Source: Micromonospora rosaria (lineage in GTDB: Bacteria > Actinomycetota > Actinomycetes > Mycobacteriales > Micromonosporaceae). From it: a stretch of 64,000 nucleotides of DNA. Position numbers and translations under genes: made by a program. Location: positions 41,144 to 105,143 of the forward strand of contig NZ_LRQV01000007.1 of assembly GCF_001567585.1 (NCBI RefSeq), written 5' to 3'. The notes under the pieces were generated by a model that was not told the DNA's origin, ran no database searches, and worked only from the letters and a program-made list of their open reading frames with translations. The stretch's first letter is position 1. Each line of letters opens with the position of its first letter. Positions 43,242 through 52,450 of the stretch are shown in pieces.

Positions 43242-44309
43242 TCAGTACTGTTCGTCCTGGTTCGGGTGGACGAAGTTGAGGTGCTCCGGCGGGAGCGGGA
43301 ACGTCACGTCGTCGCCGAACGGCGACGGGGCCGCCGGCCGGTCGAAGGTCAGCTCGGTCAGCGGGAGCTTGCCGTTGTCGTCGACCGGCGGCATCGTCGG
43401 CTTGGGCACCTCACGGTGCCAGTTGAGGCCCTGCTGCGCCTGCACCTCGGCGGACGCGTCGTGCGAGCCACCCGCGTGCGAGTGGACCCCACCTGATGCG
43501 GCGTGGGAGTGGACGGCGTCCTCGTGCTGGCCGCTGCTCACGCTGGTCTGAGGCACCTGACCCCTCCGGAAGATCTTGTTACCGAGCCATACGAGGGGAT
43601 CGTACCTGCGGTCGACGACCCGTTCCTTCATGGGGATGATCCCATTGTCGGTGATCTTGATGTGCTCCGGACAGACCTCGGTGCAGCACTTGGTGATGTT
43701 GCAGAAGCCGAGCCCCTGCTCGGCCTGGGCGTACTCCTTGCGGTCGGTGCGGGTGTCGAGGGGGTGCATGTCCAGCTCGGCGGCGCGGATGAAGTACCGG
43801 GGGCCGGCGAAGGCGTGCTTGTTCTCCTCGTGGTCGCGGACCACGTGGCAGACGGTCTGGCAGAGGAAGCACTCGATGCACTTGCGGAACTCCTGCGAGC
43901 GTTCCACGTCGACCTGCCGCATCCGGTAGTCGCCCGGGGCGACGTCGGCGGGCGGCGCGAAGGCCGGCGTCTCCCGGGCCTTCTCGTAGTTGTACGACAC
44001 GTCGGTGACCAGGTCCCGGATCACCGGGAAGGTCCGCAGCGGGGTGACCGTGACCGTCTCGGTCTCCTCGAACGTCGACATCCGGGTCATGCAGCTCAAC
44101 CGGGGCCTGCCGTTGATCTCCATCGAGCAGGAGCCGCACTTGCCCGCCTTGCAGTTCCACCGGCAGGCCAGGTCCGGCGCGTCGGTGGCCTGCAACCGGT
44201 GGAGCACGTCGAGGACCACCTCGCCCTCGTTCACCTCCACCTGGTAGTCGGTCAGGTCGCCGCCGCTCGCGTCGCCCCGCCAGATCCGGAACTGTCTCCT
44301 GCTGCCCAT
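43242..44309 (-). CDS. sdhB: Succinate dehydrogenase iron-sulfur subunit (Sdh1 type) with long C-terminal extension
   Basis: Carries electrons from the flavin to the membrane anchor. Cys clusters are all present: [2Fe-2S] CRWNCKAGKCGSC plus a later Cys, [4Fe-4S] CIECFLCQTVC and [3Fe-4S] CCTEVCPEH. The core ends near residue 248 (DPLVWLGNKIFRR), the usual length; about 107 more residues follow, with a His-rich repeated part (AVHSHAASGGVHSHAGGSH) and a Pro-rich tail. The ATG overlaps the sdhA stop by 1 nt. Third gene of a C-A-B operon like mycobacterial Rv0249c-Rv0247c. Confidence 0.94.
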   Translation of the reverse strand: MGSRRQFRIWRGDASGGDLTDYQVEVNEGEVVLDVLHRLQATDAPDLACRWNCKAGKCGSCSMEINGRPRLSCMTRMSTFEETETVTVTPLRTFPVIRDLVTDVSYNYEKARETPAFAPPADVAPGDYRMRQVDVERSQEFRKCIECFLCQTVCHVVRDHEENKHAFAGPRYFIRAAELDMHPLDTRTDRKEYAQAEQGLGFCNITKCCTEVCPEHIKITDNGIIPMKERVVDRRYDPLVWLGNKIFRRGQVPQTSVSSGQHEDAVHSHAASGGVHSHAGGSHDASAEVQAQQGLNWHREVPKPTMPPVDDNGKLPLTELTFDRPAAPSPFGDDVTFPLPPEHLNFVHPNQDEQY

Positions 44310-46246
44310 CAGCTACCGGCCTCCTCGGTGCGGGCGTCGAACTCGGCGAGTTCCTCGTCGGTCAGGTACTTGGCCAGCTCGGCCCGGTCGAAGAGGCCGA
44401 TCAGCTCGGGGCGCATCGTCGGCAGCGGCTTGCGGGCCAGGCTCACCGTCTCGCCGTCGAGCGCGCAGACCAGGTTCACCCGGCGCCACCCCGGGTCCAT
44501 GGTCGGGAAGTCCTCCCGGGTGTGGCCGCCGCGCGACTCCCGCCGCTCCAACGCGGCCAGCGCGGTGCACTCCGAGACCACCAGCATGTTGCGCAGGTCC
44601 AGCGCCAGGTGCCAGCCCGGGTTGTAGCGCCGCCCGCCGGCCGCGCTGACCGTGGCGACCCGCGCCCGCAGCTCGGCCAGCCTGCGCAGAGCGTCCTCAA
44701 GCTCGTCTTGCCGGCGGATGATCCCGACCAGGTCCCCCATCACCGCCTGGAGGTCCTGCTGGAGGGTGTACGGGCTCTCCCCGGTCTCCCGCTGCAGGGG
44801 CGCCAGGGCCGTCTCCACGGCGGCCTCCACCGCCGCCACGGCCACCTTCGGCCGGGCGGCCAGCCCGTCGGCGTACGAGGCCGCGTGTCCACCCGCCCGT
44901 TTGCCGAAGACCAGCAGGTCGGAGAGGGAGTTGCCGCCGAGCCGGTTCGAGCCGTGCATCCCGCCGGAGACCTCACCGGCGGCGAAGAGCCCACGGACGT
45001 GCCCCTGCGCGGCGCCGGAGTCCGGGTCCACCTCGACGCCGCCCATCACGTAGTGGCAGGTCGGCCCGACCTCCATCGGCTCCTTCGTGATGTCGACGTC
45101 GGCCAGCTCCTTGAACTGGTGGTACATCGAGGGCAGCCGGCGGCGGATCTCCTCGGCCGAGCGCCGGGAGGCGATGTCCAGGAAGACGCCGCCGGCGGGC
45201 GTACCCCGACCGGCCTTGACCTCGCTGTTGATCGCGCGGGCGACCTCGTCGCGGGGGAGCAGCTCGGGCGGACGCCGGTTGTTGTCCGGGTCGGTGTACC
45301 AGCGGTCGGCCTCCGCCTCGGTCTCCGCGTACTGCTTGCGGAAGACGTCCGGGACGTAGTCGAACATGAACCGGCGGCCCTCGGAGTTCTTCAGCACCCC
45401 GCCGTCGCCGCGCACGCTCTCGGTGACCAGGATGCCCTTCACCGACGGCGGCCAGACCATGCCGGTCGGGTGGAACTGGAGGAACTCCATGTTGATCAGC
45501 GTGGCCCCGGCGCGCAGCGCGAGGGCGTGCCCGTCCCCGGTGTACTCCCAGGAGTTCGAGGTGACCTTGTAGGACCGGCCCACCCCGCCGGTGGCCAGCA
45601 CCACCGCCGGGGCCTCGAAGAGGATGAACTCCCCGGACTCCCGGTAGTAGCCGAACGCCCCGGCGATCCGGTCGCCGTCGAGGATCAGCTCGGTGATCGT
45701 GGTCTCGGCGAACACCTTGATCCGGGCGTCGTAGCTGCCGAACTGCCGCCGGTCCTCCTGCTGGAGGGAGACGATCTTCTGCTGGAGGGTCCGGATCAGC
45801 TCCAGGCCGGTCCGGTCGCCGACGTGCGCCAGCCGGGGGTACTCGTGCCCGCCGAAGTTGCGCTGGGAGATCTTCCCGTCCTTCGTCCGGTCGAAGAGCG
45901 CGCCGTACGTCTCCAGCTCCCAGATCCGCTGCGGGGACTCCTTGGCGTGCAGTTCGGCCATCCGGACGTTGTTCAGGAACTTGCCGCCGCGCATGGTGTC
46001 GCGGAAGTGCACCTGCCAGCTGTCCCGGCTGTTCACGTTCCCCATCGCGGCGGCGGCGCCGCCCTCGGCCATCACCGTGTGCGCCTTGCCGAACAGCGAC
46101 TTCGAGATGATCGCCGTCTTCTTCCCGGCCAGCCGGGCCTCGATCGCCGCGCGCAGCCCGGCCCCGCCGGCCCCGACGACCACGACGTCGTAGTGGTGCC
46201 GTTCGATCCGCGTGGTTGCTTCTTCGCTGCCTCTGGTGGTGGTCAT
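44309..46246 (-). CDS. sdhA: Succinate dehydrogenase flavoprotein subunit (Sdh1 type)
   Basis: A 645-aa flavoprotein that oxidises succinate to fumarate. FAD Rossmann motif VVVVGAGGAGLRAAIEARL; the covalent-FAD region SLFGKAHTVMAEGG (His in KAHTVMAEGG); the substrate loop LQFHPTGM; and GEVSGGMHGSNRLGGNSLSD. The ATG at 46246 is preceded by a weak ribosome binding site; the frame is open further but overlaps sdhC. It starts 8 nt after the sdhC stop and overlaps sdhB by 1 nt. Type and order match actinobacterial Sdh1. Confidence 0.96.
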   Translation of the reverse strand: MTTTRGSEEATTRIERHHYDVVVVGAGGAGLRAAIEARLAGKKTAIISKSLFGKAHTVMAEGGAAAAMGNVNSRDSWQVHFRDTMRGGKFLNNVRMAELHAKESPQRIWELETYGALFDRTKDGKISQRNFGGHEYPRLAHVGDRTGLELIRTLQQKIVSLQQEDRRQFGSYDARIKVFAETTITELILDGDRIAGAFGYYRESGEFILFEAPAVVLATGGVGRSYKVTSNSWEYTGDGHALALRAGATLINMEFLQFHPTGMVWPPSVKGILVTESVRGDGGVLKNSEGRRFMFDYVPDVFRKQYAETEAEADRWYTDPDNNRRPPELLPRDEVARAINSEVKAGRGTPAGGVFLDIASRRSAEEIRRRLPSMYHQFKELADVDITKEPMEVGPTCHYVMGGVEVDPDSGAAQGHVRGLFAAGEVSGGMHGSNRLGGNSLSDLLVFGKRAGGHAASYADGLAARPKVAVAAVEAAVETALAPLQRETGESPYTLQQDLQAVMGDLVGIIRRQDELEDALRRLAELRARVATVSAAGGRRYNPGWHLALDLRNMLVVSECTALAALERRESRGGHTREDFPTMDPGWRRVNLVCALDGETVSLARKPLPTMRPELIGLFDRAELAKYLTDEELAEFDARTEEAGS

Positions 46247-46254
46247 CTCGCCCT

Positions 46255-47061
46255 CTAGTTGATGAACCGCAGGTCGGGGAACCAGTCGGCGGCCAGCGCC
46301 ATGATGTAGAAGTCGGTCAGCGCCAGCGTGCCGAGCGTGATCCAGGCGAGCTGCATGTGCCGGACGTTGAGCCAGGACACCCAGGTCCACGCCCGGTACC
46401 GGACCGGGTGTTTCGAGAAGTGCTTCAACCGGCCGCCGACGATGTGCCGGCAGGAGTGGCAGGAGATCGTGTACGCCCAGAGCATGGTCACGTTGCCGAC
46501 CAGGATCAGGTTGCCCAGCCCGAACCCGAAGCCGTCGGGGGAGCGGAAGGCCAGGATCGCGTCCCAACTGTTGATCAGCGAGATGACCACCGCGACGTAG
46601 AAGAAGTACCGGTGCGAGTTCTGCCCGAGCAGCGGGAACCGGGTCTCCCCGGAGTACGCCTGGTGCCGGTCCGGCACCGCGCAGGCCGGCGGGGAGAGCC
46701 AGAACGACCGGTAGTACGCCTTGCGGTAGTAGTAGCAGGTCAACCGGAACAACAGCAGCAGCGGCAGGGTCAGCGCGGCCTCGGGGATGATCCACCAGCC
46801 AGGCAGGAACCGGCCGAAGTGCGACGCCTCCGGAAGGCACCGCTCGGTGATGCAGGGGGAGTAGAACGGGGTCAGGTAGTGGTAGTCCGCCACCCAGTAC
46901 CAGTCGTGCATGAAGACCCGGACCGTCGCGTACGCCAACCAGGCGCTGAGCCCGACCACCGTGACCAGTGGGGGGATCCACCAGCGGTCGGTACGCAACG
47001 TCTTCGCCGCGATAGCGGCGCGTGATCGCGCTCCGCGCGGTCTCGTTGCCGTTGAAGTCAT
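46255..47061 (-). CDS. sdhC: Succinate dehydrogenase membrane anchor (Sdh1 type)
   Basis: A 268-aa membrane protein with about five hydrophobic helices (WWIPPLVTVVGLSAWLAY; WWIIPEAALTLPLLLLFRL; FFYVAVVISLINSWDAILAF; LILVGNVTMLWAYTISC; AWITLGTLALTDFYIMAL). His and Cys residues in TISCHSCRHIVGGRL and NVRHMQ are candidate haem or cluster-facing ligands. It corresponds to the single large anchor of mycobacterial Sdh1 rather than the C+D pair. ATG 47061 has AGGGAGA 13 nt upstream. First gene of the sdhCAB operon. Confidence 0.9.
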   Translation of the reverse strand: MTSTATRPRGARSRAAIAAKTLRTDRWWIPPLVTVVGLSAWLAYATVRVFMHDWYWVADYHYLTPFYSPCITERCLPEASHFGRFLPGWWIIPEAALTLPLLLLFRLTCYYYRKAYYRSFWLSPPACAVPDRHQAYSGETRFPLLGQNSHRYFFYVAVVISLINSWDAILAFRSPDGFGFGLGNLILVGNVTMLWAYTISCHSCRHIVGGRLKHFSKHPVRYRAWTWVSWLNVRHMQLAWITLGTLALTDFYIMALAADWFPDLRFIN

Positions 47062-47328
47062 TGCAGTTGTCTCCCTGACGGGGCCCTCGCGGGCGGCGGA
47101 CGGAACTCCTGCCGGACAGGCGGGCCCGGGGATCCGCGCCCGCTGTCGCTTACCTGCGCACACCACGACCGCGCCGGGGCGTGCACCGGCGCCGCCAAGT
47201 AGTGACCTACGTTACGCCGATCAGTGCCGCTCGCACGTGCAGACGCGGCGTCGAGATCGTCCGTCCGACCAGGAGAGATCAACTAGCCCGGTCGATGCGG
47301 CGGTTCTCGCCGGCCGGGTGCGGACCGG
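47062..47328 (-). promoter_or_regulatory. Upstream region of sdhCAB
   Basis: 267 bp without a gene. An AT-richer patch around 47198-47220 (minus strand GTAACGTAGGTCACTAC) is the most likely promoter or regulator site, giving the operon an mRNA leader of about 140 nt or more. Confidence 0.35.
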
Positions 47329-47877
47329 CTAGGGGAGCAGGTCGGCCGGGTCGACGGTGACGGTGACCGGCCCGTCGAGGGCCAGGGGCTCACCAGGTTT
47401 CGCCGTCGCGTGCTCCCCGAAGTGCGCGCCCTGCCGCCGGTACAGCCGCAGCACCCCGGTCGCCTGGTCGACCAGCAGGTACCAGTCGATGCCGGCGGCG
47501 GCGTAGTAGTGCATCTTGAGCACCCGGTCGGTGGTCGCGTTGCTCGGCGAGACGATCTCGCAGACCAGCCGTACGTCGGTCGCCTCGACGTACAGCGCGT
47601 CGAAGTCGACGATCTCGGCGACCACCAGGTCGGGGACGACGACCCGGCCGGGTCTGAGCCGGACGTTCACCGCTTCCAGCAACTCCAGGCCGACAGACTC
47701 GGCTGCGGCTTCCAGCAGGTTCCCGAGTCTCCGGGAGATTCGCTGGTGGCGCGGGGTCGGGGCGGGGGTCACGTGGAGGCTCCCGTCGAAGAGTTCGACG
47801 CGTTGCGACGTCTCGCCGAGGGCGAGGTACTCCTCGTCGGTCCATGGCCCGTCGTGCTCGAACACCGCCACGGTCAT
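47329..47877 (-). CDS. Uma2-family (DUF820) restriction-endonuclease-like protein
   Basis: A 182-aa protein of the PD-(D/E)xK fold Uma2 family, abundant in cyanobacteria and actinobacteria and without a clear role. Motifs: WTDEEYLALGETSQRVELFDG, VVVPDLVVAEIVDF (the Asp), DVRLVCEIVSPSNATTDRVLK (the E-x-K-like Glu and Ser-Pro-Ser) and MHYYAAAGIDWYLLVD. ATG 47877 has GGAGGTG upstream; the frame is open to 47937. It stands alone on the minus strand. Confidence 0.9.
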   Translation of the reverse strand: MTVAVFEHDGPWTDEEYLALGETSQRVELFDGSLHVTPAPTPRHQRISRRLGNLLEAAAESVGLELLEAVNVRLRPGRVVVPDLVVAEIVDFDALYVEATDVRLVCEIVSPSNATTDRVLKMHYYAAAGIDWYLLVDQATGVLRLYRRQGAHFGEHATAKPGEPLALDGPVTVTVDPADLLP

Positions 47878-47984
47878 GGTCACCTCCACCTCGGCTCCCG
47901 CGTGATCCTGCACCGCCCGCCGCCGCCATGGTCGCACCCCACGTGCGACCCGCCCCTGCTCCGGGTTGCCGCCCCCGGCCCTCT

Positions 47985-48039
47985 GGTAAGAAGGGGACCC
48001 TTCTCTACCGTATGCGTTAAGAGGGGGCCCTTCCTTACA
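47985..48039 (-). repeat. GGGCCC interspersed palindromic repeat, copy 5
   Basis: Minus-strand copy, TGTAAGGAAGGGCCCCC and TTAACGC, with a slightly altered second arm (GGGTCCCC). Its TAAGG supplies the TAA stop (48035-48037) of the S9 peptidase. Confidence 0.88.
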
Positions 48040-50176
48040 CCCAGGCGCGGACGAAGGCGAGCTCCTGGGTGAGCAGGTGCTCGGCGATCCCGCCGGCGGC
48101 CAGGTGGGTGGCGCCGGTCAACGGCAGCACCGCGTGCGGGCGGCCGGTGGCCAGCAGCGCCGCGGAGAGCCGCAGGGTGTGCGCGGCCACCACGTTGTCG
48201 TCGGCCAGCCCGTGCACCAGCAGCAGCGGCCGGGCCTGGCTCCGGGCCGCGACCGGCTCGGCGGCCAACTCCACCAGCGAGTGGTGGGCGTAGACGTCCG
48301 GGCCGTCGTCCGGCAGGCCCAGGTACCGCTCGGTGTACGCGGTGTCGTACAGCGCCCAGTCGGTGACCGGGGCGCCGACCACGCCGCACCGGAACAGCTC
48401 GGGGTGGCGCAGCACCGCCAGCCCGGCCAGCCAGCCGCCGAACGACCAGCCACGGACCGCCACCCGGTCGAGGTCCAGGTCGGGGTGCTTCTCGGCGAGC
48501 GCGCCCAGCGCGTCGACCTGGTCGGCGAGGACCACGTCGGCGACCCGCCGGTGGACCGCCTTCTCGAACGACGGGGCCACCCCGGGGGTGCCCCGGTTGT
48601 CGATGGTGACCACCGCGAAGCCGGCGTCGGCCCACCACTGCCGCTCCAGCCAGGCCGCCCGCGCGGCCACCACCTCCTGGTGCCCCGGGCCGCCGTACAC
48701 GTCGAGCAGCACCGGCAGCCGCCGACCGGCCACGTGGGAGCCCGGGTAGAGCACCGCCGTGGGCAGCCGCCGGTCGGTGACCCGCTCCAGCACCGGGCGC
48801 GGGGCGTACGGCGGGGTGGCGGCCAGCGACCGGAGCACCGCCACCTCCCGGTCGCCCTGCCGGACCGTCCACCGGGTGCCCGGCTGGTCCAGCGAGGCGG
48901 TGCCGACGGCCAGCACGGTCCCGCCCACGGCGGCGGTGTGCCAGCCCGGGTCGGTGGTGATCCGGCGGGCGTCCACCCCGCCGCCGATCACGGTGCGGAC
49001 CCGGAACAGGTGCCGCTGGCTCGGCTCCCCGTCGCTCGCCTCGACCAGCAGGTCGACCGGGCCGTCGTCGCCGGGCAGCCGCCCGACCACCCGGCGCACG
49101 TACAGCGAGGGCGGGGTGAGCAGGGTGCCGTCGGCGAAGAGGCAGCGGGCGTCGTACCCGTCGTGGGCCAGTTCGCCGCCGACCAGCACCCGCCCGTCGG
49201 GCAGGTGCGCCGGGGTGCCGGCGATCGGCTCGACCCAGCGCGGGTCGGCCAGCTCCGCGTGCACCTGGGTCTCCCCGGTGCGCGGGTCCACGGCGAGGAC
49301 CAGGCCGTGCTGCTGGGCCCGGCGCAGCACGGTGATCAGCGGGCCGCCGTCGGCCCAGTTCACCGAGGCCAGGTACGGGTACGTCTCGCGGTCCCAGTGC
49401 ACGTCCACCCAGCCCCCGTCGAGGTCGAGCAGGTGCAGGCTCACCTCGGCGTTCGGCCCACCCGACACCGGGTACGCGACGGTGGTCGGCGGGGTGGCCG
49501 GGTCGGTCGGGTCGTGCAGGTGCCACCGGGGCAGCCGGGAGTCGTCCACCCGGGCGGCGAGCACGGACCGACCGTCGGGCGCCCACCAGTAGCCCCGGTA
49601 CCGGCCGAACTCCTCGGCGGCGATGTGCTCGGCCAGCCCCCAGGTCACCCCGGCGTCCTCGCCGGCCAGCATGGTGTCGGTGCCGTCGCTGTCGACCACC
49701 CGCAGCTCGCCCCGGCGCACCCCGTCGGCGGCGTCGGTGACGTACGCCAGCCGCTGCCCGGTCGGGTCGGGCCGGGGGTCGAGCACCGGGCCGGCGACGG
49801 CCACCTCGACCACGTCCCCGTGCACCAGGTCGGCCCGGAAGAGCCGGCCGGCGAGCGCGAAGGCGGCGACCCGGCCGGCGGCGTCCAGCGCGTACGAGCC
49901 GATCCCGGCGGCGCTGAGCCGCAGCCGTTCCCGCAGCGCCCGCTCGCCGGGCGACAGCGCGGCCGGGTCGGCGTCGTCGCCGAGCAGCGCCGCCGGCTCG
50001 GCGACCAGGCGTTCCTCGCCGGAGACGACGTCGAGCAGCCAGAGGGCGTCGGCGGCGTCCTCCGGCCCGGCCGAGCGCAGGAAGACCACCCGGGAGCCGT
50101 CGCCGGCCACGGTGACGGCTCGCGGCGCCCCGTGGCTGAACCTGCGGGTGCGGGCGGCCAGCTCGGGATAGTCCAC
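48035..50176 (-). CDS. S9-family prolyl oligopeptidase / dipeptidyl peptidase IV-like
   Basis: A 713-aa serine peptidase. Residues about 1-430 form a DPPIV-type beta propeller ([20 protein letters not shown] is the DPPIV Glu-Glu region that binds the substrate N-terminus). The C-terminal alpha/beta hydrolase has nucleophile GWSFGGW, an acid Asp in GLADDNVV and catalytic His in GATHLAAGG. No signal peptide, so cytoplasmic. GTG 50176 is the start; TACGAT lies 7 nt upstream. The frame is open further but that part has no similarity. Divergent from mshB by 96 bp. The stop is provided by a repeat. Confidence 0.92.
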   Translation of the reverse strand: MDYPELAARTRRFSHGAPRAVTVAGDGSRVVFLRSAGPEDAADALWLLDVVSGEERLVAEPAALLGDDADPAALSPGERALRERLRLSAAGIGSYALDAAGRVAAFALAGRLFRADLVHGDVVEVAVAGPVLDPRPDPTGQRLAYVTDAADGVRRGELRVVDSDGTDTMLAGEDAGVTWGLAEHIAAEEFGRYRGYWWAPDGRSVLAARVDDSRLPRWHLHDPTDPATPPTTVAYPVSGGPNAEVSLHLLDLDGGWVDVHWDRETYPYLASVNWADGGPLITVLRRAQQHGLVLAVDPRTGETQVHAELADPRWVEPIAGTPAHLPDGRVLVGGELAHDGYDARCLFADGTLLTPPSLYVRRVVGRLPGDDGPVDLLVEASDGEPSQRHLFRVRTVIGGGVDARRITTDPGWHTAAVGGTVLAVGTASLDQPGTRWTVRQGDREVAVLRSLAATPPYAPRPVLERVTDRRLPTAVLYPGSHVAGRRLPVLLDVYGGPGHQEVVAARAAWLERQWWADAGFAVVTIDNRGTPGVAPSFEKAVHRRVADVVLADQVDALGALAEKHPDLDLDRVAVRGWSFGGWLAGLAVLRHPELFRCGVVGAPVTDWALYDTAYTERYLGLPDDGPDVYAHHSLVELAAEPVAARSQARPLLLVHGLADDNVVAAHTLRLSAALLATGRPHAVLPLTGATHLAAGGIAEHLLTQELAFVRAWV

Positions 50177-50183
50177 ACGGCAG

Positions 50184-50189
50184 ATCGTA
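50184..50189 (-). promoter_or_regulatory. -10 box of the S9 peptidase, probable leaderless
   Basis: Minus-strand TACGAT with a 7-nt gap to GTG 50176. Confidence 0.5.
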
Positions 50190-50259
50190 GAGCGGTGCCG
50201 GGGCCGATGTGGCGGACCTGGACCAGACGCGTCCCGCCCGGGGCGGACCAACCGCCGGT

Positions 50260-50265
50260 TAGAGT
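50260..50265 (+). promoter_or_regulatory. -10 box of mshB, probable leaderless
   Basis: TAGAGT with a 7-nt gap to GTG 50273. It pairs with the divergent S9 peptidase promoter in a 96-bp gap. Confidence 0.5.
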
Positions 50266-50272
50266 GACCGTC

Positions 50273-51229
50273 GTGACGACGCTGCCCGACCGCCGGCTCC
50301 TGCTGGTCCACGCGCACCCCGACGACGAGTCCATCGGCACCGGCTCGACGATGGCCCACTACGCCGCGACCGGCGCCCACGTCACCCTCGTGACCTGCAC
50401 CCTCGGTGAGGAGGGGGAGATCCACGTGCCGGCCCTGGCGCAGCTCGCCGCCGACCAGGCCGACCAGCTCGGCGGGTACCGGATCGCCGAGCTGGAGGCG
50501 GCGTGCGCGGCGCTCGGCGTCACCGACCACCGGTTCCTCGGCGGCGCCGGCCGGTACCGCGACTCCGGGATGATGGGGCTGCCGACCAACCAGCACCCCC
50601 GCGCGTTCTGGCAGGCCGACCTCGACGAGGCCGCCGGGCACCTGGTGGAGGTCATCCGGGAGGTACGCCCGCAGGTCATGATCACGTACGACGAGAACGG
50701 CTTCTACGGGCACCCGGACCACATCCAGGCGCACCGGGTCGCCATGCGGGCCCACGAGCTGGCCGCCGCCGAGGGGATCGCCCCGGCGAAGGTCTACTGG
50801 ACGGCGATGCCGCTCAGCGTGCTGGAGGCCGGGCTGAACCACTTCGCAGAGTCGTCGGACAACCCCTTCGCCGGCATCACCGACCTCTCCGAGCTGCCCT
50901 TCGGCACCCCGGACCCGGAGATCGCGGCCTGCCTCGACGCCACCGAGCAGCACGTCGCGAAGGAGACGGCGATGCGTGCCCACGCCACCCAGATCCCGGC
51001 CACCTCCTGGCTCTACTCGATCGCCGGGAACTTCGGCGCCGAGTTCATGGGCGTGGAGTACTTCACCCTGGCGGTCGGGGCGAAGGGCCCCGGCAGCGGC
51101 CCGTACGGCTGGGAGAGCGACCTCTTCGCCGGGCTGCCGGTGGGCGCCCCGGCCGGGGAGTCGGCCGACCCGGGTCCGGCCCCGGACGGCCCCGACCGGG
51201 CCCCGGTCGCGGCGGCCGGCCCGCGGTGA
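50273..51229 (+). CDS. mshB: GlcNAc-Ins deacetylase MshB (mycothiol synthesis)
   Basis: Removes acetyl from GlcNAc-inositol, the second step of mycothiol synthesis, in the cytoplasm. The 318-aa protein has zinc motif AHPDDES (residues 14-20), then [16 protein letters not shown] and [13 protein letters not shown] with the other zinc His, all typical of MshB rather than Mca. The last 40 residues are Pro/Ala/Gly-rich and disordered. GTG 50273 with TAGAGT upstream. Its stop overlaps the DUF6113 start (GTGA). Genes nearby (fdxA, aminotransferase) recall, from memory, the Rv1170-Rv1178 region of M. tuberculosis. Confidence 0.93.
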   Translation: MTTLPDRRLLLVHAHPDDESIGTGSTMAHYAATGAHVTLVTCTLGEEGEIHVPALAQLAADQADQLGGYRIAELEAACAALGVTDHRFLGGAGRYRDSGMMGLPTNQHPRAFWQADLDEAAGHLVEVIREVRPQVMITYDENGFYGHPDHIQAHRVAMRAHELAAAEGIAPAKVYWTAMPLSVLEAGLNHFAESSDNPFAGITDLSELPFGTPDPEIAACLDATEQHVAKETAMRAHATQIPATSWLYSIAGNFGAEFMGVEYFTLAVGAKGPGSGPYGWESDLFAGLPVGAPAGESADPGPAPDGPDRAPVAAAGPR

Positions 51230-51678
51230 CCCTGCCCGCCGCGCCGATGCCGATCGTCGACGAGGAACCCGTTCCGCCGCCGCCCGGCCGGGCGGCGCGC
51301 GTCGCCGACCTCGCGCTGCGGGTGGCCGGCGGCGTGGTGGTGGTCGTCGCCGCGGTGCTGACCGTCGTCCTGGAACTGCTGCTCTCGGCGGTCCGGGTGG
51401 GCGGGTACCTGATCGGGGTGTCGGCGCTGATCGCGATCGGCGCGAACATCGCGCTGAGCTGGTTCGCCCACGAGACGGTCGGCACCCGCTGGGCGGTGGT
51501 GCTGCCCGCGCTGCCCTGGTTCGCGATCATGTCGGTGGCGGCCGTCCGGACCGACGAGGGCGACCTGCTGCTCGCCGGGGACAACTGGGTCGGCCTCGCG
51601 ATGATCGTGACGGGCGCGATGACGTTCGCGGTGATGGGCTTCCGGCAGATCCTCGCCCCACCGGCGCCCCCGCGCTGA
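51226..51678 (+). CDS. DUF6113-family membrane protein
   Basis: A 150-aa membrane protein with a Pro-rich cytoplasmic N-terminus and about four hydrophobic helices ([67 protein letters not shown]). The GTG start overlaps the mshB stop by 4 nt. This small family follows mshB in many actinomycetes; function unknown. Confidence 0.75.
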   Translation: MTLPAAPMPIVDEEPVPPPPGRAARVADLALRVAGGVVVVVAAVLTVVLELLLSAVRVGGYLIGVSALIAIGANIALSWFAHETVGTRWAVVLPALPWFAIMSVAAVRTDEGDLLLAGDNWVGLAMIVTGAMTFAVMGFRQILAPPAPPR

Positions 51679-51822
51679 GGCGCCGGCCGGGCCGGCGGCC
51701 GGAAAATCGACCAAAGTTCCGGTCTTCGGTCCGTCGAGATGCTGACTTCTCCCAGGCGGATTTGGTAGACATTCCTGCCAGGAGCCTGCCGCCGGGGCAG
51801 GCGGTACGGCGGGAGACGTGCA

Positions 51823-52290
51823 ATGAACGAGCGGTGGCGCGCTGTCGGTGTGCTCGCGGGAGCCCTGTTCGCGGTCAACGTGGTCGCCCGACTGGTGATC
51901 GAGTTCGGCTTCGACGGTGACGACAGCACCGCCGCGGACCGGGCGTCACTCGGCATGTTCGTGGTGATCGGCGCGATCCTCGCCACCCTCGCCTTCCGCT
52001 GGGGGAGCGACCGGCCGGCGGGCCGGTGGACCGCGGACATCGGCGCGGCGGTGCTGGTGGCCCTGCTGCTGACCATCTTCGTCGGGCCGCTGCTGGTCGG
52101 CAACAGCCCCTTCGCCGGTGGCGCCGGCACCTTCTTCGCCCAGATCTGGCTCTACCTGGCCGCCGCCGGAGCCGGGGTGCTCGTCGGCTACCTGGTGGTC
52201 ACCGCCCTCGGCCGCGACTACCGCTCGCGGCAACTCGCCCGGTACGCCGAGGAGCGCACCGCCCGCCCCCGCCGCGTCGTCGGCCGCTGA
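51823..52290 (+). CDS. Small membrane protein, unknown
   Basis: A 155-aa protein with about four hydrophobic segments (AVGVLAGALFAVNVVARLV, GMFVVIGAILATLAF, IGAAVLVALLLTIFVGPLL, YLAAAGAGVLVGYLVVTAL) and a basic C-terminal tail (DYRSRQLARYAEERTARPRR). I do not recognise a family. ATG 51823 lies in an AT-richer gap (51679-51822) with its own likely promoter. No clear partner. Confidence 0.75.
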   Translation: MNERWRAVGVLAGALFAVNVVARLVIEFGFDGDDSTAADRASLGMFVVIGAILATLAFRWGSDRPAGRWTADIGAAVLVALLLTIFVGPLLVGNSPFAGGAGTFFAQIWLYLAAAGAGVLVGYLVVTALGRDYRSRQLARYAEERTARPRRVVGR

Positions 52291-52450
52291 GCCCGGCCAC
52301 CACCAGCGCGCCCGGTCCGCCTCGCGCCCGCCGACCGTCGCACGGTCTCCGCTCTCACCGGCGTACCGAGCACTGCCCCGTCTGCGCGGGCAGTTCCAAA
52401 GGAGGCCGGGCACGACACCGGGCAGCCCGAGGCGAGGCACCACCCGGCGG

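Noticed and set aside
47329..47877. Uma2-like protein as part of a restriction or defence system
   Set aside because: It has an endonuclease-like fold but stands alone with no methylase or defence partner.
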